DNA of 64,000 nt from Yersinia vastinensis (GCF_902726565.1 NZ_CACVAF010000007.1:186001-250000); one strand, 5' to 3'. Positions 30,881-41,664 are shown, counted from the first letter of the stretch. Numbers and translations are program-made. The notes: generated by a model not told the origin, from the sequence alone.

Positions 30881-31654
30881 TTATTTTTTGTCGTTTTGCG
30901 CGTTGGTATCTGTGCCACGCTGTGGGTATTTATCTTGTTTTTCAATGGATGTCAGCATCCCACGCAGGATATTAAGCTCCTGTGCCTCTGGTCGTGCACG
31001 TGTAAACAGACGGCGCAATTTACTCATAATCTGGCCCGGATGTGCCTGACGGATAAAACCAGTGTGGGATAAAACTTGCTCCAGATGCAGATAGAAACGC
31101 TCCAGATCATCCACGAGTGGATAAGGTGCTTCCTCTTCTTCTACTCTCGGTGCTGCGGCTTGCTGGCGATCAAGGAATGCCACCCGGACTTCATAGGCTA
31201 ATATTTGTACTGCCATCGCCAGATTCAATGAGCTGTATTCTGGGTTTGCCGGGATAGCTACGTGATAATGACATTTTTGCAGCTCCTCGTTAGTGAGGCC
31301 CACGCGTTCACGGCCAAACACTAGCGCAACAGGAGCATGCTCTGCTTCGCGTGCACTGCGAACACCGCATTCACGCGGCTCTAGCATCGGCCAAGGCAAT
31401 GTGCGAGAACGAGCGCTGGTGCCAACCACCAAGCTGCATCCTGCCAACGCGTCATCTAAGGTCTCAACAATAGTGGCATTGCCAATCACATCACTGGCAC
31501 CAGCGGAGAGCGCAATCGCTTGAGAATCCGGTTTTACCAAAGGATTGACCAGATACAAATTGGTTAATCCCATTGTTTTCATGGCCCTGGCTGTTGAACC
31601 CATATTGCCGGTGTGTGAGGTCTCAACCAAAACGATACGAATATTGTGTAACAT
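30881..31654 (-). CDS. trmJ: tRNA (cytidine/uridine-2'-O-)-methyltransferase TrmJ
   Basis: SPOUT-family enzyme that methylates the ribose of position 32 in several tRNAs using SAM. 257 residues, with the knot motifs [15 protein letters not shown] and [17 protein letters not shown]. It lies upstream of iscR and divergent from suhB, the E. coli arrangement. Confidence 0.96.
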   Translation of the reverse strand: MLHNIRIVLVETSHTGNMGSTARAMKTMGLTNLYLVNPLVKPDSQAIALSAGASDVIGNATIVETLDDALAGCSLVVGTSARSRTLPWPMLEPRECGVRSAREAEHAPVALVFGRERVGLTNEELQKCHYHVAIPANPEYSSLNLAMAVQILAYEVRVAFLDRQQAAAPRVEEEEAPYPLVDDLERFYLHLEQVLSHTGFIRQAHPGQIMSKLRRLFTRARPEAQELNILRGMLTSIEKQDKYPQRGTDTNAQNDKK

Positions 31655-31772
31655 ACAAACTCTAAAGATAACGGGGAATCACCATATCTTAACACAGACA
31701 TAGGCATTTATCAGATCCCCTGCTATACTATGCGCCGTTTCTCGTTCTTTAACATCCTAGTGGAAGATACCC

Positions 31773-32576
31773 ATGCATCCGATGCTGACTATCGCCATAC
31801 GCGCTGCGCGTAAGGCCGGTAACCTGATTGCCAAAAATTATGAAACCCCGGACGCTGTCGAAGCGAGCCAAAAAGGCAGTAATGACTTTGTTACTAACGT
31901 TGATCGTGAAGCAGAGCGCCTAATCGTTGAGATTATCCGTAAATCTTACCCGAAACATACCATTATTGGTGAAGAGTGCGGTGAGTTAGAAGGCGAAGAC
32001 AAAGATGTACAATGGGTTATTGATCCACTGGATGGCACTACTAACTTCATCAAACGTCTTCCTCATTTCGCTGTTTCTATTGCAGTACGCATCAAAGGCC
32101 GTACTGAAGTTGCCGTTGTTTATGACCCAATGCGTAACGAACTGTTTACGGCGACTCGCGGTCAAGGCGCTCAGTTAAATGGTTATCGTCTGCGTGGTAC
32201 CAACGCGAAAGATTTAGACGGCACTATTCTGGCAACCGGCTTCCCATTCAAAGTTAAACAACACGCACCAGCTTACATTCGTGTCGTGGGCAAACTGTTT
32301 GAACAATGTGCAGATTTCCGCCGCACCGGTTCTGCGGCACTGGATCTAGCCTATGTGGCAGCAGGTCGCGTAGATGGTTTCTTCGAGATCGGTTTAAAAC
32401 CTTGGGATTTTGCTGGGGGCGAGCTGTTAGTGCGTGAGTCTGGTGGTATCGTGACTGACTTCGTTGGTGGCCATAACCATTTCAGCTCAGGAAATATTGT
32501 TGCCGGTAACCCACGCGTTGTAAAAACCATCCTTAGCGAAATAAGAGATGAACTCAGTGATGCATTGAAACGTTAA
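31773..32576 (+). CDS. suhB: Inositol-1-monophosphatase / Nus factor SuhB
   Basis: Mg-dependent inositol monophosphatase that in E. coli also joins the rRNA antitermination complex. 267 residues, with metal-binding motifs GEECGE, DPLDGTTNF and the C-terminal WDFAGGELLVRESGG. A TATACT-type -10 lies ~50 bases upstream (31723-31728). Divergent from trmJ. Confidence 0.97.
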   Translation: MHPMLTIAIRAARKAGNLIAKNYETPDAVEASQKGSNDFVTNVDREAERLIVEIIRKSYPKHTIIGEECGELEGEDKDVQWVIDPLDGTTNFIKRLPHFAVSIAVRIKGRTEVAVVYDPMRNELFTATRGQGAQLNGYRLRGTNAKDLDGTILATGFPFKVKQHAPAYIRVVGKLFEQCADFRRTGSAALDLAYVAAGRVDGFFEIGLKPWDFAGGELLVRESGGIVTDFVGGHNHFSSGNIVAGNPRVVKTILSEIRDELSDALKR

Positions 32577-32604
32577 TTCCACGCGAATAATAGTTTCAAA
32601 TCAA

Positions 32605-32636
32605 AAGCCAGTCAGGGTCAACCGACTGGCTTTTTT
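32605..32636 (+). terminator. Terminator of suhB
   Basis: AAGCCAGTC / GACTGGCTT hairpin with a loop of about eight bases, followed by TTTTTT. It lies between convergent suhB and the NicO gene. Confidence 0.9.
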
Positions 32637-32647
32637 GTGGGGGAAAT

Positions 32648-33664
32648 TTAGCGCCCAAAGGGCCGAATGCCACCGATGAAGTCCGGCTGACTGGAGAAAT
32701 AAAGCAGTATCCCGGCAAACAGCAAGATGATGCCGCCAGTGAGAGCCAATGTGCCCCATGCTATTGCCCCCCAGGCCGCAGGTGCCCTATCACGGCTTAA
32801 GCGCACCGCCAGCCGCCGTGCATAGTGGACGAACAGGGCTAATAACGAAATAGTTAATGATGTTCCTATTGCCATGGCGATGGCTGACAAAATTCCCCAC
32901 CAGTAAACACCAAGCACCTTGGAAAATAACAGCACCATAATTGCGCCAGAACAAGGCCGCATTCCCATTGCCAGAATAATCGCCAGACGGGTGCGCCAAT
33001 CATCCCCCGCTTGTAGCTCTTGGGTGCTCGGCATATGGCGATGCCCACAGCCGCAGTTATCACTGTGAACATGATCTGCACTCAAAGGCTGTATTTGCTG
33101 GATATTCATTTTTTGCGGTTTTAATCTTTTTATCTGTAGATAAAGCCGCTTTATCGCTCGCAAGCACAACAAAATCCCCAGCGCGATAACCAGCAGAAAG
33201 CTGCCTTTTTCCAACCAGAAGCTGCTTTGGTGTAAATAGCGAGAGGAAAGTCGCAATATACCCAATAGCACCGTCACCAGCAGAATCGCCACCCCGCCTT
33301 GCAGTACTGATGCAGCAAAAGTGAGCTTTAAACTGCTTTTTAACTGGGCAGGATGAGTCGCTAAATAGGTCACGATCACCACTTTTCCATGCCCTGGCCC
33401 CATCGCATGCAGCACACCATAAATCAGGCTAAACACCATTAACGCTAACCCTGTCTGATGCGGATTAACTTTAACTTGTTGTAGTAACTGTGCCATCTGC
33501 TGATGCATGCTTTTTTGCCAAACTACAGTCTTGAACAGCAACTCCGGCCAATAGAGCCATGCAACATAACCGCCGCCGGCCAAGAACACCAAAAATAGCA
33601 ACAATGGCCATAAATTAACTAACCAGTGCCGAGGCCGTGAAACCGCAGAGATCCCTACTGACAT
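32648..33664 (-). CDS. NicO-family nickel/cobalt transporter
   Basis: Polytopic inner-membrane protein of the NicO family (RcnA-like), which moves Ni or Co ions, usually outward. 338 residues with about seven hydrophobic segments. The family motif GPGHGK (VLHAMGPGHGKVVIVTYLATH) is present, and a cytoplasmic or periplasmic loop is His/Cys-rich (HVHSDNCGCGHRH), likely a metal site. Its start overlaps the end of the DUF1007 gene by 10 bases, so the pair is cotranscribed. Metal identity cannot be told from sequence. Confidence 0.85.
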   Translation of the reverse strand: MSVGISAVSRPRHWLVNLWPLLLFLVFLAGGGYVAWLYWPELLFKTVVWQKSMHQQMAQLLQQVKVNPHQTGLALMVFSLIYGVLHAMGPGHGKVVIVTYLATHPAQLKSSLKLTFAASVLQGGVAILLVTVLLGILRLSSRYLHQSSFWLEKGSFLLVIALGILLCLRAIKRLYLQIKRLKPQKMNIQQIQPLSADHVHSDNCGCGHRHMPSTQELQAGDDWRTRLAIILAMGMRPCSGAIMVLLFSKVLGVYWWGILSAIAMAIGTSLTISLLALFVHYARRLAVRLSRDRAPAAWGAIAWGTLALTGGIILLFAGILLYFSSQPDFIGGIRPFGR

Positions 33665-34320
33665 TGCACTGTGACCCGCTGTGCAAATTGTTTCCCAAGT
33701 TCCATATCTTCTCCTGGTGAATCACTCTTATCCAATGACAGCGCATAAGCCTGTAATGAAGCATTCGGATTTGGTGTAAATAGGGTTAATTTACAGTTTT
33801 TCTCCATTTCGGCCGATAACCTGACCGCTTTATCTTCGGCATATGTCATATCCACAAAGTAGGTAGGATCGTATGTCGAGATAATAAAAGGCTTTCCGAC
33901 TAAGGGTTGCGGTTCCGCCAATGGCAAAACAAACGTCAATACAGCCTGATGGCCCTTACGGGACAGATGATATTCTGTCGGCAAATTTTTATATTTCACC
34001 GGATGACCATCCCGGTAAATATCGGTGAAATAATGTTGTCCAAGCACGTTGGCCATAACTTCGGCCGCCAGTTTTTTCCAGATTTCAGAATCACTTTTGG
34101 CATTTTCTGCGTCATACAGCAGATCTGCAGACGTCATTTCATCCATCGTCCATACCATTTTTATTCCCACCAGCGTCTCTTTTTCACTGATGAAAGTCGC
34201 ATCCATATCGATAAAGCTATGCGGATGAGCCTCTACTAACTGGCTATAAATCAAAGCACCGCCAGCGAACAGCATGGCTATCAGCCGTTTAATGACAGAT
34301 GACGTGTTATAACATAACAT
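33655..34320 (-). CDS. DUF1007 family periplasmic protein
   Basis: 221-residue exported protein with an N-terminal signal peptide (AMLFAGGALIYSQLVEA, cut before HPHSF). The mature protein starts with HPH, a possible metal-binding N-terminus. DUF1007 proteins regularly sit beside NicO transporters, and here the genes overlap by 10 bases, so a periplasmic metal-handling role with the transporter is inferred. An internal ATG at residue 15 is an alternative start. Confidence 0.8.
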   Translation of the reverse strand: MLCYNTSSVIKRLIAMLFAGGALIYSQLVEAHPHSFIDMDATFISEKETLVGIKMVWTMDEMTSADLLYDAENAKSDSEIWKKLAAEVMANVLGQHYFTDIYRDGHPVKYKNLPTEYHLSRKGHQAVLTFVLPLAEPQPLVGKPFIISTYDPTYFVDMTYAEDKAVRLSAEMEKNCKLTLFTPNPNASLQAYALSLDKSDSPGEDMELGKQFAQRVTVQCQ

Positions 34321-34468
34321 ACGTGAATCAATCCTTGGAAATTCCGCGATAACTGTGATGTAAGTTGTAAGTCGATGTAAAAGCCTCTGACTTCAGTAAA
34401 CCGAATAGAATCTCTTTTGCTATGCTTAATAATGATGAATAACAACAGAATCCATCACAGAAGGTTAT

Positions 34469-35746
34469 ATGCGCTTGGACACGTCTACTGTGCCCCAGTT
34501 ACTTGATCAACCACTATCCGGTCAACAACGCCGTTGTCATATGTTACTGATGCTATTTATGCCTGCATGCACAGTAAAACTGGACACGATCAGCCAATTT
34601 AATGGCGTCGAACTGCCAACTACCCGGCAAGATATAGCCGAGGTTGCCAATGAAATCCAGCGTTTCTACCATTTGCAGCTCAATAGCGATAACCACTGTT
34701 TGATTCAGGGTAGCCGGCTCGACAAAAGGCTCTGCTTTATCCATTGGCTGCGCCGTGGGCTACGCTATTGTCCTCAGTTTGTTGAGCACTATTTTGCCCC
34801 CAGTTTATATGATGCTTTATCATGGAGTAACCCTCTGATATCTGAGGATTTGCCCCATATTATCAGCCAATGTGAACCTTTTCTTAATCGCCAACTCAAT
34901 GAGAAAGATCGTCAGTTTTTGCAACTGTATTTGGCCTATTGCGCTTGGGAAAACCGCCAGCAAGTTCTCCCTGAACTGACGCCCCCTCAGCGCCAGTGGC
35001 TAACCCGCAAGCCAGCATTAACTGCAGCAGACAATTTATTTCATTCATTTAATCCGTTGTTAGGTAACCCCCTCGATACCATTGAACGGGATGTACTCAT
35101 TCTGATGCTAACAATGATTAAGGCACACAGTTATCACAGTACTCAATCAGCGGAAGATTCGCGATTGATCAAGGCTATCGACCAGTTAGTCACGCGTTTT
35201 CAACAGCTTTCCGGTATGACTTTAGGCCGTAATGATATGTTGATGAACCAGCTTTTTGCTCATCTGGCTCCCGCAATTGAACGCTGTTATTTCAATATCG
35301 GCATTGATAATTCATTACTGGAAGAAGTCATCCGTAAATACCCTCGGCTACTGCGCACCACCCAACAAGCTTTGGCAGATTTTGAGCAGGAATACCAGAT
35401 TCAATTCTCGGTTGATGAAGTTGGCCTGATTGCAATCAGTTTTGGTGCCTGGTTAATGCAGGAGAATGCATTACAGGAAAAGCAGATTTTATTGCTGACG
35501 CGGAATAACCCGGCATTGGAAGAGCAAGTCGAGCAACAGATTCGTGAGTTGACACTCTTGCCGTTGCACATTAAATACTTGCCCTATGGGACGTATTTGC
35601 AATCCGGCGCCCCTGCAGGGACTGCCGTGGTACTAACTCCATACGCCGTGCAGCAACCTGAATCAACCCCTCCGCTGATTCAGGTATTATTACCGCTGAC
35701 AACACAACAACATGAACAATTACGCCATTTATTGGCGTTACCCTAG
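34469..35746 (+). CDS. csiE: Stationary phase inducible protein CsiE
   Basis: 425-residue PRD-domain protein; in E. coli csiE is induced on entry to stationary phase, but its targets are unknown. The product has an N-terminal helix-turn-helix-like region and two PRD-like helical domains. AGAAGG precedes the ATG. Its 3' end overlaps hcaT tail to tail by four bases, as in E. coli. Confidence 0.92.
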   Translation: MRLDTSTVPQLLDQPLSGQQRRCHMLLMLFMPACTVKLDTISQFNGVELPTTRQDIAEVANEIQRFYHLQLNSDNHCLIQGSRLDKRLCFIHWLRRGLRYCPQFVEHYFAPSLYDALSWSNPLISEDLPHIISQCEPFLNRQLNEKDRQFLQLYLAYCAWENRQQVLPELTPPQRQWLTRKPALTAADNLFHSFNPLLGNPLDTIERDVLILMLTMIKAHSYHSTQSAEDSRLIKAIDQLVTRFQQLSGMTLGRNDMLMNQLFAHLAPAIERCYFNIGIDNSLLEEVIRKYPRLLRTTQQALADFEQEYQIQFSVDEVGLIAISFGAWLMQENALQEKQILLLTRNNPALEEQVEQQIRELTLLPLHIKYLPYGTYLQSGAPAGTAVVLTPYAVQQPESTPPLIQVLLPLTTQQHEQLRHLLALP

Positions 35747-36900
35747 CTGGCGAGATCCTCGGGTGTCGCAACGACTCGCGGTCGGATAAACAGCGCGGGG
35801 ATAACAATCAATGCCATGACCCAGAATACTCCGCCCTGATAATGCTCAAACAGGAAACCTGAAATAACCGTCATCACCGCAATCCCTCCCCCCATCGCCA
35901 GAGCAGAGTAAACCGACTGCAAGCGGATAACATCCGGCCCTCGTCGGGCAGCAATAAAGCGCATTGCGGCCAAATGGCAAACGGTGAACGAACCACAATG
36001 CAGGATTTGAATCAAAATAAGCCATGGCAACTCAGTTGTTGAGGCCATCAGGCTCCAACGAATAATGCCACTGATGGCGGAAAGCAGTAACAGGCTGCGG
36101 GCAGTCCAGCGGCGGAAAAGAACATTACTGAAGGCAAAGACCAAAATCTCGGCCACAACGCCTAACGACCATAAATAACCGATGGTGGCGGCGGAGTAGC
36201 CCGCGTCTTTCCAGTAAATAGAGCTAAAACTGTAATAACCCGCATGTGCGCCCTGCAATAAAGTGACGCAGAGTAAAAAACGCCAGACTTGCGGCTCAGA
36301 CAGCAATTCTTTCCAGCGAGTCGCTGCAACATCACGGTGCTTAATTTCCCCCTGTGGCATCACGCTTGGCTTCAGCAATGCTCCCAACAACATAGCGGAC
36401 ACACCGAAAAGTAAGCTGTAAAGAATGGCCGGATGGCCCCAAACAGAGACCAGTTTCCCCGTCAGCGCAGAGCCAATCACGAAAGCAAGTGACCCCCACA
36501 ACCGGACTTTACCGTAATCCATGGTTATCTGTTTTTGCCAAGTGGCTGCCAGCGCATCAGTCAATGGCACTAATGGGCCAAAAAACAGGTTAAAGCCAGC
36601 AATAATCACCATCAACCAGGCCCAGCCATTGCCAAACCAAAAACCAACAGCAAAAGCCAATGTCAGCAAGGCCAAGATACGGATGGCCGTCACCAAATAG
36701 GAGGGGTCTTTAACACTCGGAGCAATAATTAGGCTGCCGAGAAAGCGGGAAATTAATCCGGCGCCCAGCAAAATACCAATAGTTTCAGGTGGTATCCCTT
36801 CCCCTTGCAACCAGATGCCCCAAAAAGGCAGGAAAATGCCATAAGAAAAGAAATAGGTGAAATAGCTGAGCGACAGCCAGCGTGTTGATTGCAATACCAT
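35743..36900 (-). CDS. hcaT: MFS transporter HcaT (3-phenylpropionate permease family)
   Basis: Inner-membrane major facilitator protein of 385 residues with about 12 membrane segments. The family is named for a putative 3-phenylpropionate permease of E. coli. No hca catabolic genes are in this window, so the real substrate is uncertain. GGAGGGATTC precedes the ATG. Convergent with csiE. Confidence 0.9.
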   Translation of the reverse strand: MVLQSTRWLSLSYFTYFFSYGIFLPFWGIWLQGEGIPPETIGILLGAGLISRFLGSLIIAPSVKDPSYLVTAIRILALLTLAFAVGFWFGNGWAWLMVIIAGFNLFFGPLVPLTDALAATWQKQITMDYGKVRLWGSLAFVIGSALTGKLVSVWGHPAILYSLLFGVSAMLLGALLKPSVMPQGEIKHRDVAATRWKELLSEPQVWRFLLCVTLLQGAHAGYYSFSSIYWKDAGYSAATIGYLWSLGVVAEILVFAFSNVLFRRWTARSLLLLSAISGIIRWSLMASTTELPWLILIQILHCGSFTVCHLAAMRFIAARRGPDVIRLQSVYSALAMGGGIAVMTVISGFLFEHYQGGVFWVMALIVIPALFIRPRVVATPEDLAS

Positions 36901-37083
36901 GAATCCCTCCGAGGTCAGCCAGTTACTGTGACAGAGGCCTCGCCTGCTAGCAACGTTGTAATCATGTAAACATCGAGTTTGGTACGAAGTTCACATTTAA
37001 AGCGGGTAAATAGCACAATACTGACAAGTTATGCAGCCATCTTTGCATGATAAACCAACACCATTCATCCGTCAGGTAGGCAT

Positions 37084-37112
37084 AAAAAAACCCGCAGATG
37101 CGGGCTTTTTTA
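37084..37112. terminator. Terminator of glyA
   Basis: CCCGCAGATGCGGG hairpin (five-base stem plus) with A-run before and T-run after, about 25 bases beyond the glyA stop; works on either strand. Confidence 0.85.
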
Positions 37113-37134
37113 GGAACAAATCATTCTAACAATA

Positions 37135-38388
37135 TTAAGCGTAGACCGGGAAGCGAGCGCAAATAGCCAGAACTTTCTGTTTGATACGCTCGATAGTTGC
37201 TTCGTCGTTGATGTTATCCAGCACATCACACATCCAGCCAGCCAGCTCGCGAGATTCTTCTTCTTTGAAACCACGGCGGGTGATGGCCGGGCTACCAATA
37301 CGTACGCCAGAAGTCACAAACGGACTTTTCGGGTCGTTAGGTACGCTGTTTTTATTCACGGTAATGTTGGCGCGACCTAAGGCTGCATCGGCATCTTTAC
37401 CCGTGATATTTTTATCAACCAAATCAAGCAAGAACAGATGGTTATCCGTCCCGCCGGAAACGACTTTGTAGCCGCGTTCCAAGAATACCGCCACCATGGC
37501 TTTTGCGTTCTTCGCCACTTGCTGCTGATAAACTTTGAACTCAGGTTCCATTGCTTCTTTCAATGCGACTGCTTTACCAGCAATAACATGCATCAATGGG
37601 CCACCTTGGTTCGCAGGGAACACAGAGGAGTTCAGTTTCTTATACAGCTCTTCGTCACCGCCTTTCGCCAAAATCAAGCCGCCACGTGGGCCAGCCAATG
37701 TTTTATGCGTGGTCGTCGTCACGATGTGTGCATGTGGAACTGGGTTAGGGTAAACACCAGCAGCCACCAGACCGGCTACGTGAGCCATGTCCACAAAGAA
37801 CCATGCGCCGATGCTATCAGCAATTTCGCGCATTTTTGCCCAATCAACGATACCGGAATAAGCAGAGAAGCCGCCGATGATCATTTTTGGTTTATGAATT
37901 TCGGCCTGGCGCGCCATGTCTTCATAGTCAATCTTGCCAGACTCATCGATGCCGTAAGGCACGATATTGTACAGTTTACCGGAGAAGTTAACCGGAGAGC
38001 CGTGGGTCAAGTGACCGCCGTGCGCCAAGTTCATACCCAGAACGGTATCACCGGGTTGCAGCAAAGCAGAGTAAACGGCTACGTTCGCCTGAGAACCGGA
38101 GTGTGGCTGAACGTTCGCATAATCAGCGCCAAACAACTCTTTAGCACGGTCAATTGCCAGCTGCTCAACGATGTCGACATACTCACAGCCACCGTAATAA
38201 CGCTTGCCCGGATAGCCTTCAGCATATTTGTTTGTTAACTGAGAACCTTGCGCCTGCATAACACGCGGGCTGGTATAGTTCTCAGAGGCAATCAGTTCGA
38301 TGTGCTCTTCCTGGCGCACCACTTCTTGCTCCATTGCACGCCATAGATCTGCATCATAATCGGCAATGTTCATTTCACGCTTTAACAT
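37135..38388 (-). CDS. glyA: Serine hydroxymethyltransferase
   Basis: PLP enzyme interconverting serine and glycine with transfer of a one-carbon unit to tetrahydrofolate. 417 residues, same length and start ([16 protein letters not shown]) as E. coli. The PLP lysine is K229 in [16 protein letters not shown] PurR-like box upstream fits its role in supplying one-carbon units for purine synthesis. Divergent from hmp. Confidence 0.98.
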   Translation of the reverse strand: MLKREMNIADYDADLWRAMEQEVVRQEEHIELIASENYTSPRVMQAQGSQLTNKYAEGYPGKRYYGGCEYVDIVEQLAIDRAKELFGADYANVQPHSGSQANVAVYSALLQPGDTVLGMNLAHGGHLTHGSPVNFSGKLYNIVPYGIDESGKIDYEDMARQAEIHKPKMIIGGFSAYSGIVDWAKMREIADSIGAWFFVDMAHVAGLVAAGVYPNPVPHAHIVTTTTHKTLAGPRGGLILAKGGDEELYKKLNSSVFPANQGGPLMHVIAGKAVALKEAMEPEFKVYQQQVAKNAKAMVAVFLERGYKVVSGGTDNHLFLLDLVDKNITGKDADAALGRANITVNKNSVPNDPKSPFVTSGVRIGSPAITRRGFKEEESRELAGWMCDVLDNINDEATIERIKQKVLAICARFPVYA

Positions 38389-38478
38389 CCGGCTCTCCTG
38401 ACTTAGCTAACATTTGGGTTCTGCCACACAGTGTAAACTGTTTCCCCCCCGTTAAGATAGGTCTTGACAGAGGTTTTT

Positions 38479-38494
38479 ACGCAAACGATTGGCT
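38479..38494 (-). promoter_or_regulatory. PurR-like operator upstream of glyA
   Basis: ACGCAAACGATTGGCT agrees with ANGCAANCGNTTNCNT at 10 of 11 fixed positions. It lies ~90 bases before the glyA start, where E. coli glyA is also under PurR control. Confidence 0.65.
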
Positions 38495-38650
38495 CTAGGC
38501 TGCGTAAGGCTTTGACCTGTTCAGAGTTCATCCAAAGCAACGGAAATATCCTCATATTCATTATGTGATTTTTTCATATTCTGTGAATTGATACGACGAT
38601 GTAATCCCCTATAAGCGCAATGTGCATTTACAAGTTAGGCTGCGCTCTAT

Positions 38651-38673
38651 AAGATGCATTCAAAATGCATGTA
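38651..38673 (+). promoter_or_regulatory. NsrR-like operator upstream of hmp
   Basis: Imperfect palindrome AAGATGCATTC-AAAATGCATG matching the NsrR motif (two AAGATGCATTT-type half sites around a centre). It lies ~80 bases before hmp, the main nitric-oxide-inducible NsrR target in enterobacteria. Confidence 0.75.
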
Positions 38674-38754
38674 TTGATTTGTATCTTATAACCCCCAGTC
38701 ATTAACGTTGTCGTTGCCGATGATGAAGGGGAGAAAATAGTTAAGGAGCGCCAC

Positions 38755-39945
38755 ATGCTGGACCAACAAACCATCGCGACTGTTCAATCTACCATCCCAC
38801 TGCTTGCCGCCACTGGGCCGAAACTGACAGCACATTTCTATGATCGTATGTTCGAGCACAACCCTGAACTGAAGCATATTTTCAATATGAGCAACCAGTT
38901 CAATGGCGATCAGCGCGAAGCCCTGTTTAATGCCATTTGCGCCTATGCGGCAAATCTTGAGAATCTGGCCGCCTTACTCCCCGCCGTTGAACGAATCGCC
39001 CAAAAACATACCAGCCTGAATATTCAACCGGAGCATTACTCTATCGTTGGTCACCATTTAATAAGCACGCTGGATGAAATGTTCTCCCCAGGCCAAGAAG
39101 TTTTAGATGCTTGGGCTAAAGCCTATGGTGTACTGGCGGATGTTTTTATTACACGGGAAAGCCAGATTTACGAGCAGGGCGAAACCAGTACCGGGGGTTG
39201 GCGCACCTTACGTCGTTTCCGCATCACCCAAAAAGAGATGCAAAGTGAGATTATTTGCAGTTTTGTATTAGCACCCGAAGACGGTGGACGAGTTCTGGAT
39301 TTCAAACCCGGCCAATATTTGGGTATCTATATTGAAGATGAGCAACTTGAATATCAGGAAATCCGCCAATATTCTCTGACTGCCGCGCCAAACGGGAAAA
39401 CATACCGCATTGCAGTGAAACGTGAGGAACAGGGAACGGTTTCTAACTATCTGCACCAAAAGTTGGATGAAGGTGACACCGTCCGTGTTGCTCCTCCGCG
39501 TGGCGACTTCTTCTTAGATATTTCATCAGCTACGCCGGTGGCCTTGATTTCCGCAGGTGTGGGCCAGACACCAATGTTAGCGATGCTAAATACACTGCAT
39601 AATCAACAGCATTCTGCGCCAGTACATTGGTTGCATGCGGCTGAAAATGGGCGAGTTCATGCATTTGCCGATGAAGTTTCCACTATTGCAGAAAACATGC
39701 CGAACCTTAGCCGCCATGTGTGGTATCGCGAACCTGAAGCGCAAGATATTCAGGGTGAAAGCTATCACAGCAAAGGGTTGATGGATCTGAGCTCACATCA
39801 GTGGTTGGCAGCAGATCCCAACAGACATTATTACCTTTGTGGTCCATTGGGCTTTATGCAATTTGCTGCTCGCCAGTTATTGGCACAAGGTGTGGCTGCT
39901 GAGCGAATTCATTACGAGTGCTTTGGCCCACATAAAGTTATTTAA
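38755..39945 (+). CDS. hmp: Flavohemoprotein Hmp (nitric oxide dioxygenase)
   Basis: Converts nitric oxide to nitrate using O2 and NAD(P)H. 396 residues as in E. coli: N-terminal globin domain (about 1-138) with proximal His85 (QKHTS), FAD domain (about 150-255, RQYSLT motif) and NAD domain (about 265-396, [11 protein letters not shown] and [10 protein letters not shown]). GGAG precedes the ATG. An NsrR-like site lies upstream. Confidence 0.98.
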   Translation: MLDQQTIATVQSTIPLLAATGPKLTAHFYDRMFEHNPELKHIFNMSNQFNGDQREALFNAICAYAANLENLAALLPAVERIAQKHTSLNIQPEHYSIVGHHLISTLDEMFSPGQEVLDAWAKAYGVLADVFITRESQIYEQGETSTGGWRTLRRFRITQKEMQSEIICSFVLAPEDGGRVLDFKPGQYLGIYIEDEQLEYQEIRQYSLTAAPNGKTYRIAVKREEQGTVSNYLHQKLDEGDTVRVAPPRGDFFLDISSATPVALISAGVGQTPMLAMLNTLHNQQHSAPVHWLHAAENGRVHAFADEVSTIAENMPNLSRHVWYREPEAQDIQGESYHSKGLMDLSSHQWLAADPNRHYYLCGPLGFMQFAARQLLAQGVAAERIHYECFGPHKVI

Positions 39946-39968
39946 GTATTGAATTTATTTACTTTGTC

Positions 39969-39995
39969 AAAGGGAGCATATAAGGCTCCCTTTTC
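39969..39995 (+). terminator. Terminator of hmp
   Basis: AAAGGGAGC / GGCTCCCTTTT hairpin followed by TTTTCATC, 24 bases past the hmp stop. The arms resemble the terminator at 22388-22420. Confidence 0.8.
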
Positions 39996-40219
39996 ATCTC
40001 TGCTATAAAAAATCCGTCTGCTTATTGTTTTTAAATGTGGTAGAACGTGATTTAGATCTCATATATCCTGCTTTAATATTGCCACGATGAGATATTCAGA
40101 CGAATGTCTAAATATTCATATAACTGAAAATTAATCGTACGGCTAAAATTATCCCCTGATTGTTTATTGCCCAGAGGCATCATTTAGTGTCGGGCGAATT
40201 AAGGCTGAATTGACCTACC

Positions 40220-41119
40220 ATGAGTAAGAAATTCATTAAAAAAGAAGGGTTAGCATTGGTGTCCATGGCGCGCTATTTAATTGGTGAGTGCGCGGGCAAT
40301 CGGCTTAAAACTATCGATGAATTATCTGATGATTTCGGCATTTCTGTTGGTGTCGTTCAGCATGCATTAAAAGTGCTGGAAGCGGATGGCGCGATTATTG
40401 TTGAACGTCGGGGCCGGAATGGAACTTTGCTTATTGACCTGAATATGCCGTTGTTACTGCAACAGGCAGATTTGGGCAATATGGTCTGTGCTATGCCCCT
40501 GCCCTATACCAAACTTTATGAAGGTCTGGCGAGTGGTTTAAGGGAACAATTCACTCTACTTCCTCTTTATTTTGCTCATATGCGTGGCGCGCAAGTGCGT
40601 ATCGAATGCCTGATTGACGGTATTTACGATATGGCGGTCGTCTCACATCTGGCAGCAAAAAGTTATCTAGATCAAGGGAAAGTCACCGTCGCACTGAATC
40701 TAGGCCGTGGGTCTTATGTTGACGGTCACCAACTTATTTGTCGCCGCGGTGAACAACATAATATCCGCCGGGTAGGATTGGATCCACGTTCACCAGACCA
40801 ATGTCTGTTGACTGAAATTAAATTTTCCGGGCAACCTATCGAGATAGTCGAATTACCCTATAGTGACTGCATTGCACACATTAATCGTGGCGATATTGAT
40901 GCTGCCATTTGGAATCTGGCAGACGACATTCCTCATGAACATTTGCAAGCCATCAAGCTACAAGGCGATGAACGCTATATTCAAGCTTCGCAGGCGGTGA
41001 TCCTCATCCGGCCTGATAATCACCCAATTAAATTGCTACTGGAAAAAGGCATTAATGAAACGTTACTGCTGAACCACCAGCGAGCAGTACAGAATGGCGA
41101 GAGAGAACCTCGTTATTAA
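40220..41119 (+). CDS. yhfZ: YhfZ, HTH regulator of the yhf cluster
   Basis: 299-residue protein closely related to E. coli YhfZ. An N-terminal winged helix-turn-helix of GntR/FadR type (about 15-75, TIDELSDDFGISVGVVQHALKVL) is followed by a periplasmic-binding-like ligand domain (about 85-280). It heads the cluster and is the likely regulator of the downstream genes, with an unknown small-molecule signal. Confidence 0.88.
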   Translation: MSKKFIKKEGLALVSMARYLIGECAGNRLKTIDELSDDFGISVGVVQHALKVLEADGAIIVERRGRNGTLLIDLNMPLLLQQADLGNMVCAMPLPYTKLYEGLASGLREQFTLLPLYFAHMRGAQVRIECLIDGIYDMAVVSHLAAKSYLDQGKVTVALNLGRGSYVDGHQLICRRGEQHNIRRVGLDPRSPDQCLLTEIKFSGQPIEIVELPYSDCIAHINRGDIDAAIWNLADDIPHEHLQAIKLQGDERYIQASQAVILIRPDNHPIKLLLEKGINETLLLNHQRAVQNGEREPRY

Positions 41120-41172
41120 TCATAGCCATCTGGCGGCAAGCCAAATTATTTTCTGGGGGTTACTCTTTGGAG

Positions 41173-41547
41173 ATGTGTATTGATGCACGACTGAATATTT
41201 TGTGCCAATCAGGGGTTATTGACCCTGATATCGGCCAAGGGTTAGACAAAGTTATCAATCGGTTAGAACATTTTTGGCAGTTACCTGTTCATAGTTCCCA
41301 AGGCGTCATGACCATGACCCATCTGGCGAGTGCATTAATGCGTACCCGCCGTGGTGAAGAGATTCATGCACTGGATCCAGCGATACTAGCGGAAATTATT
41401 CAAAGCGAAGATATTCACTACATCCGTGAGATAAATCAGGATCTATTGGCTTATTTTTCACTAAAACCAGCAGAAAATGAAATTGGATATTTACTCGCGA
41501 ACCTTTACGGTCTATACCTTTCCAGTGATATGCCCACGTTGCGTTAA
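41173..41547 (+). CDS. yhfY: YhfY, PRD domain protein
   Basis: Small PRD-like domain protein (about 124 residues) corresponding to E. coli YhfY. Start is uncertain: ATG 41173 (MCIDARLNILCQSG) or TTG 41167 two codons earlier; a GGGGG run lies upstream of both. Conserved PRD histidines are visible (MTHLASALMRTRRGEE, HALDPA). It lies between yhfZ and yhfX and may modulate the regulator. Confidence 0.8.
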   Translation: MCIDARLNILCQSGVIDPDIGQGLDKVINRLEHFWQLPVHSSQGVMTMTHLASALMRTRRGEEIHALDPAILAEIIQSEDIHYIREINQDLLAYFSLKPAENEIGYLLANLYGLYLSSDMPTLR

Positions 41548-41664
41548 ATAAAATATATCGGGCATAGTGATAGAAAATACAACATCAGGGTCTCTTTATA
41601 ATAAATATTCAAAATAATGATAATTTAATAAAAATAATTATGCCGTAGCTAATCAGGACATAAA

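Noticed and set aside
37438-38238. 266-residue plus-strand open frame opposite glyA
   Set aside because: Lies entirely antisense to the highly conserved glyA, has no recognisable domain and has no ribosome site; a shadow frame.
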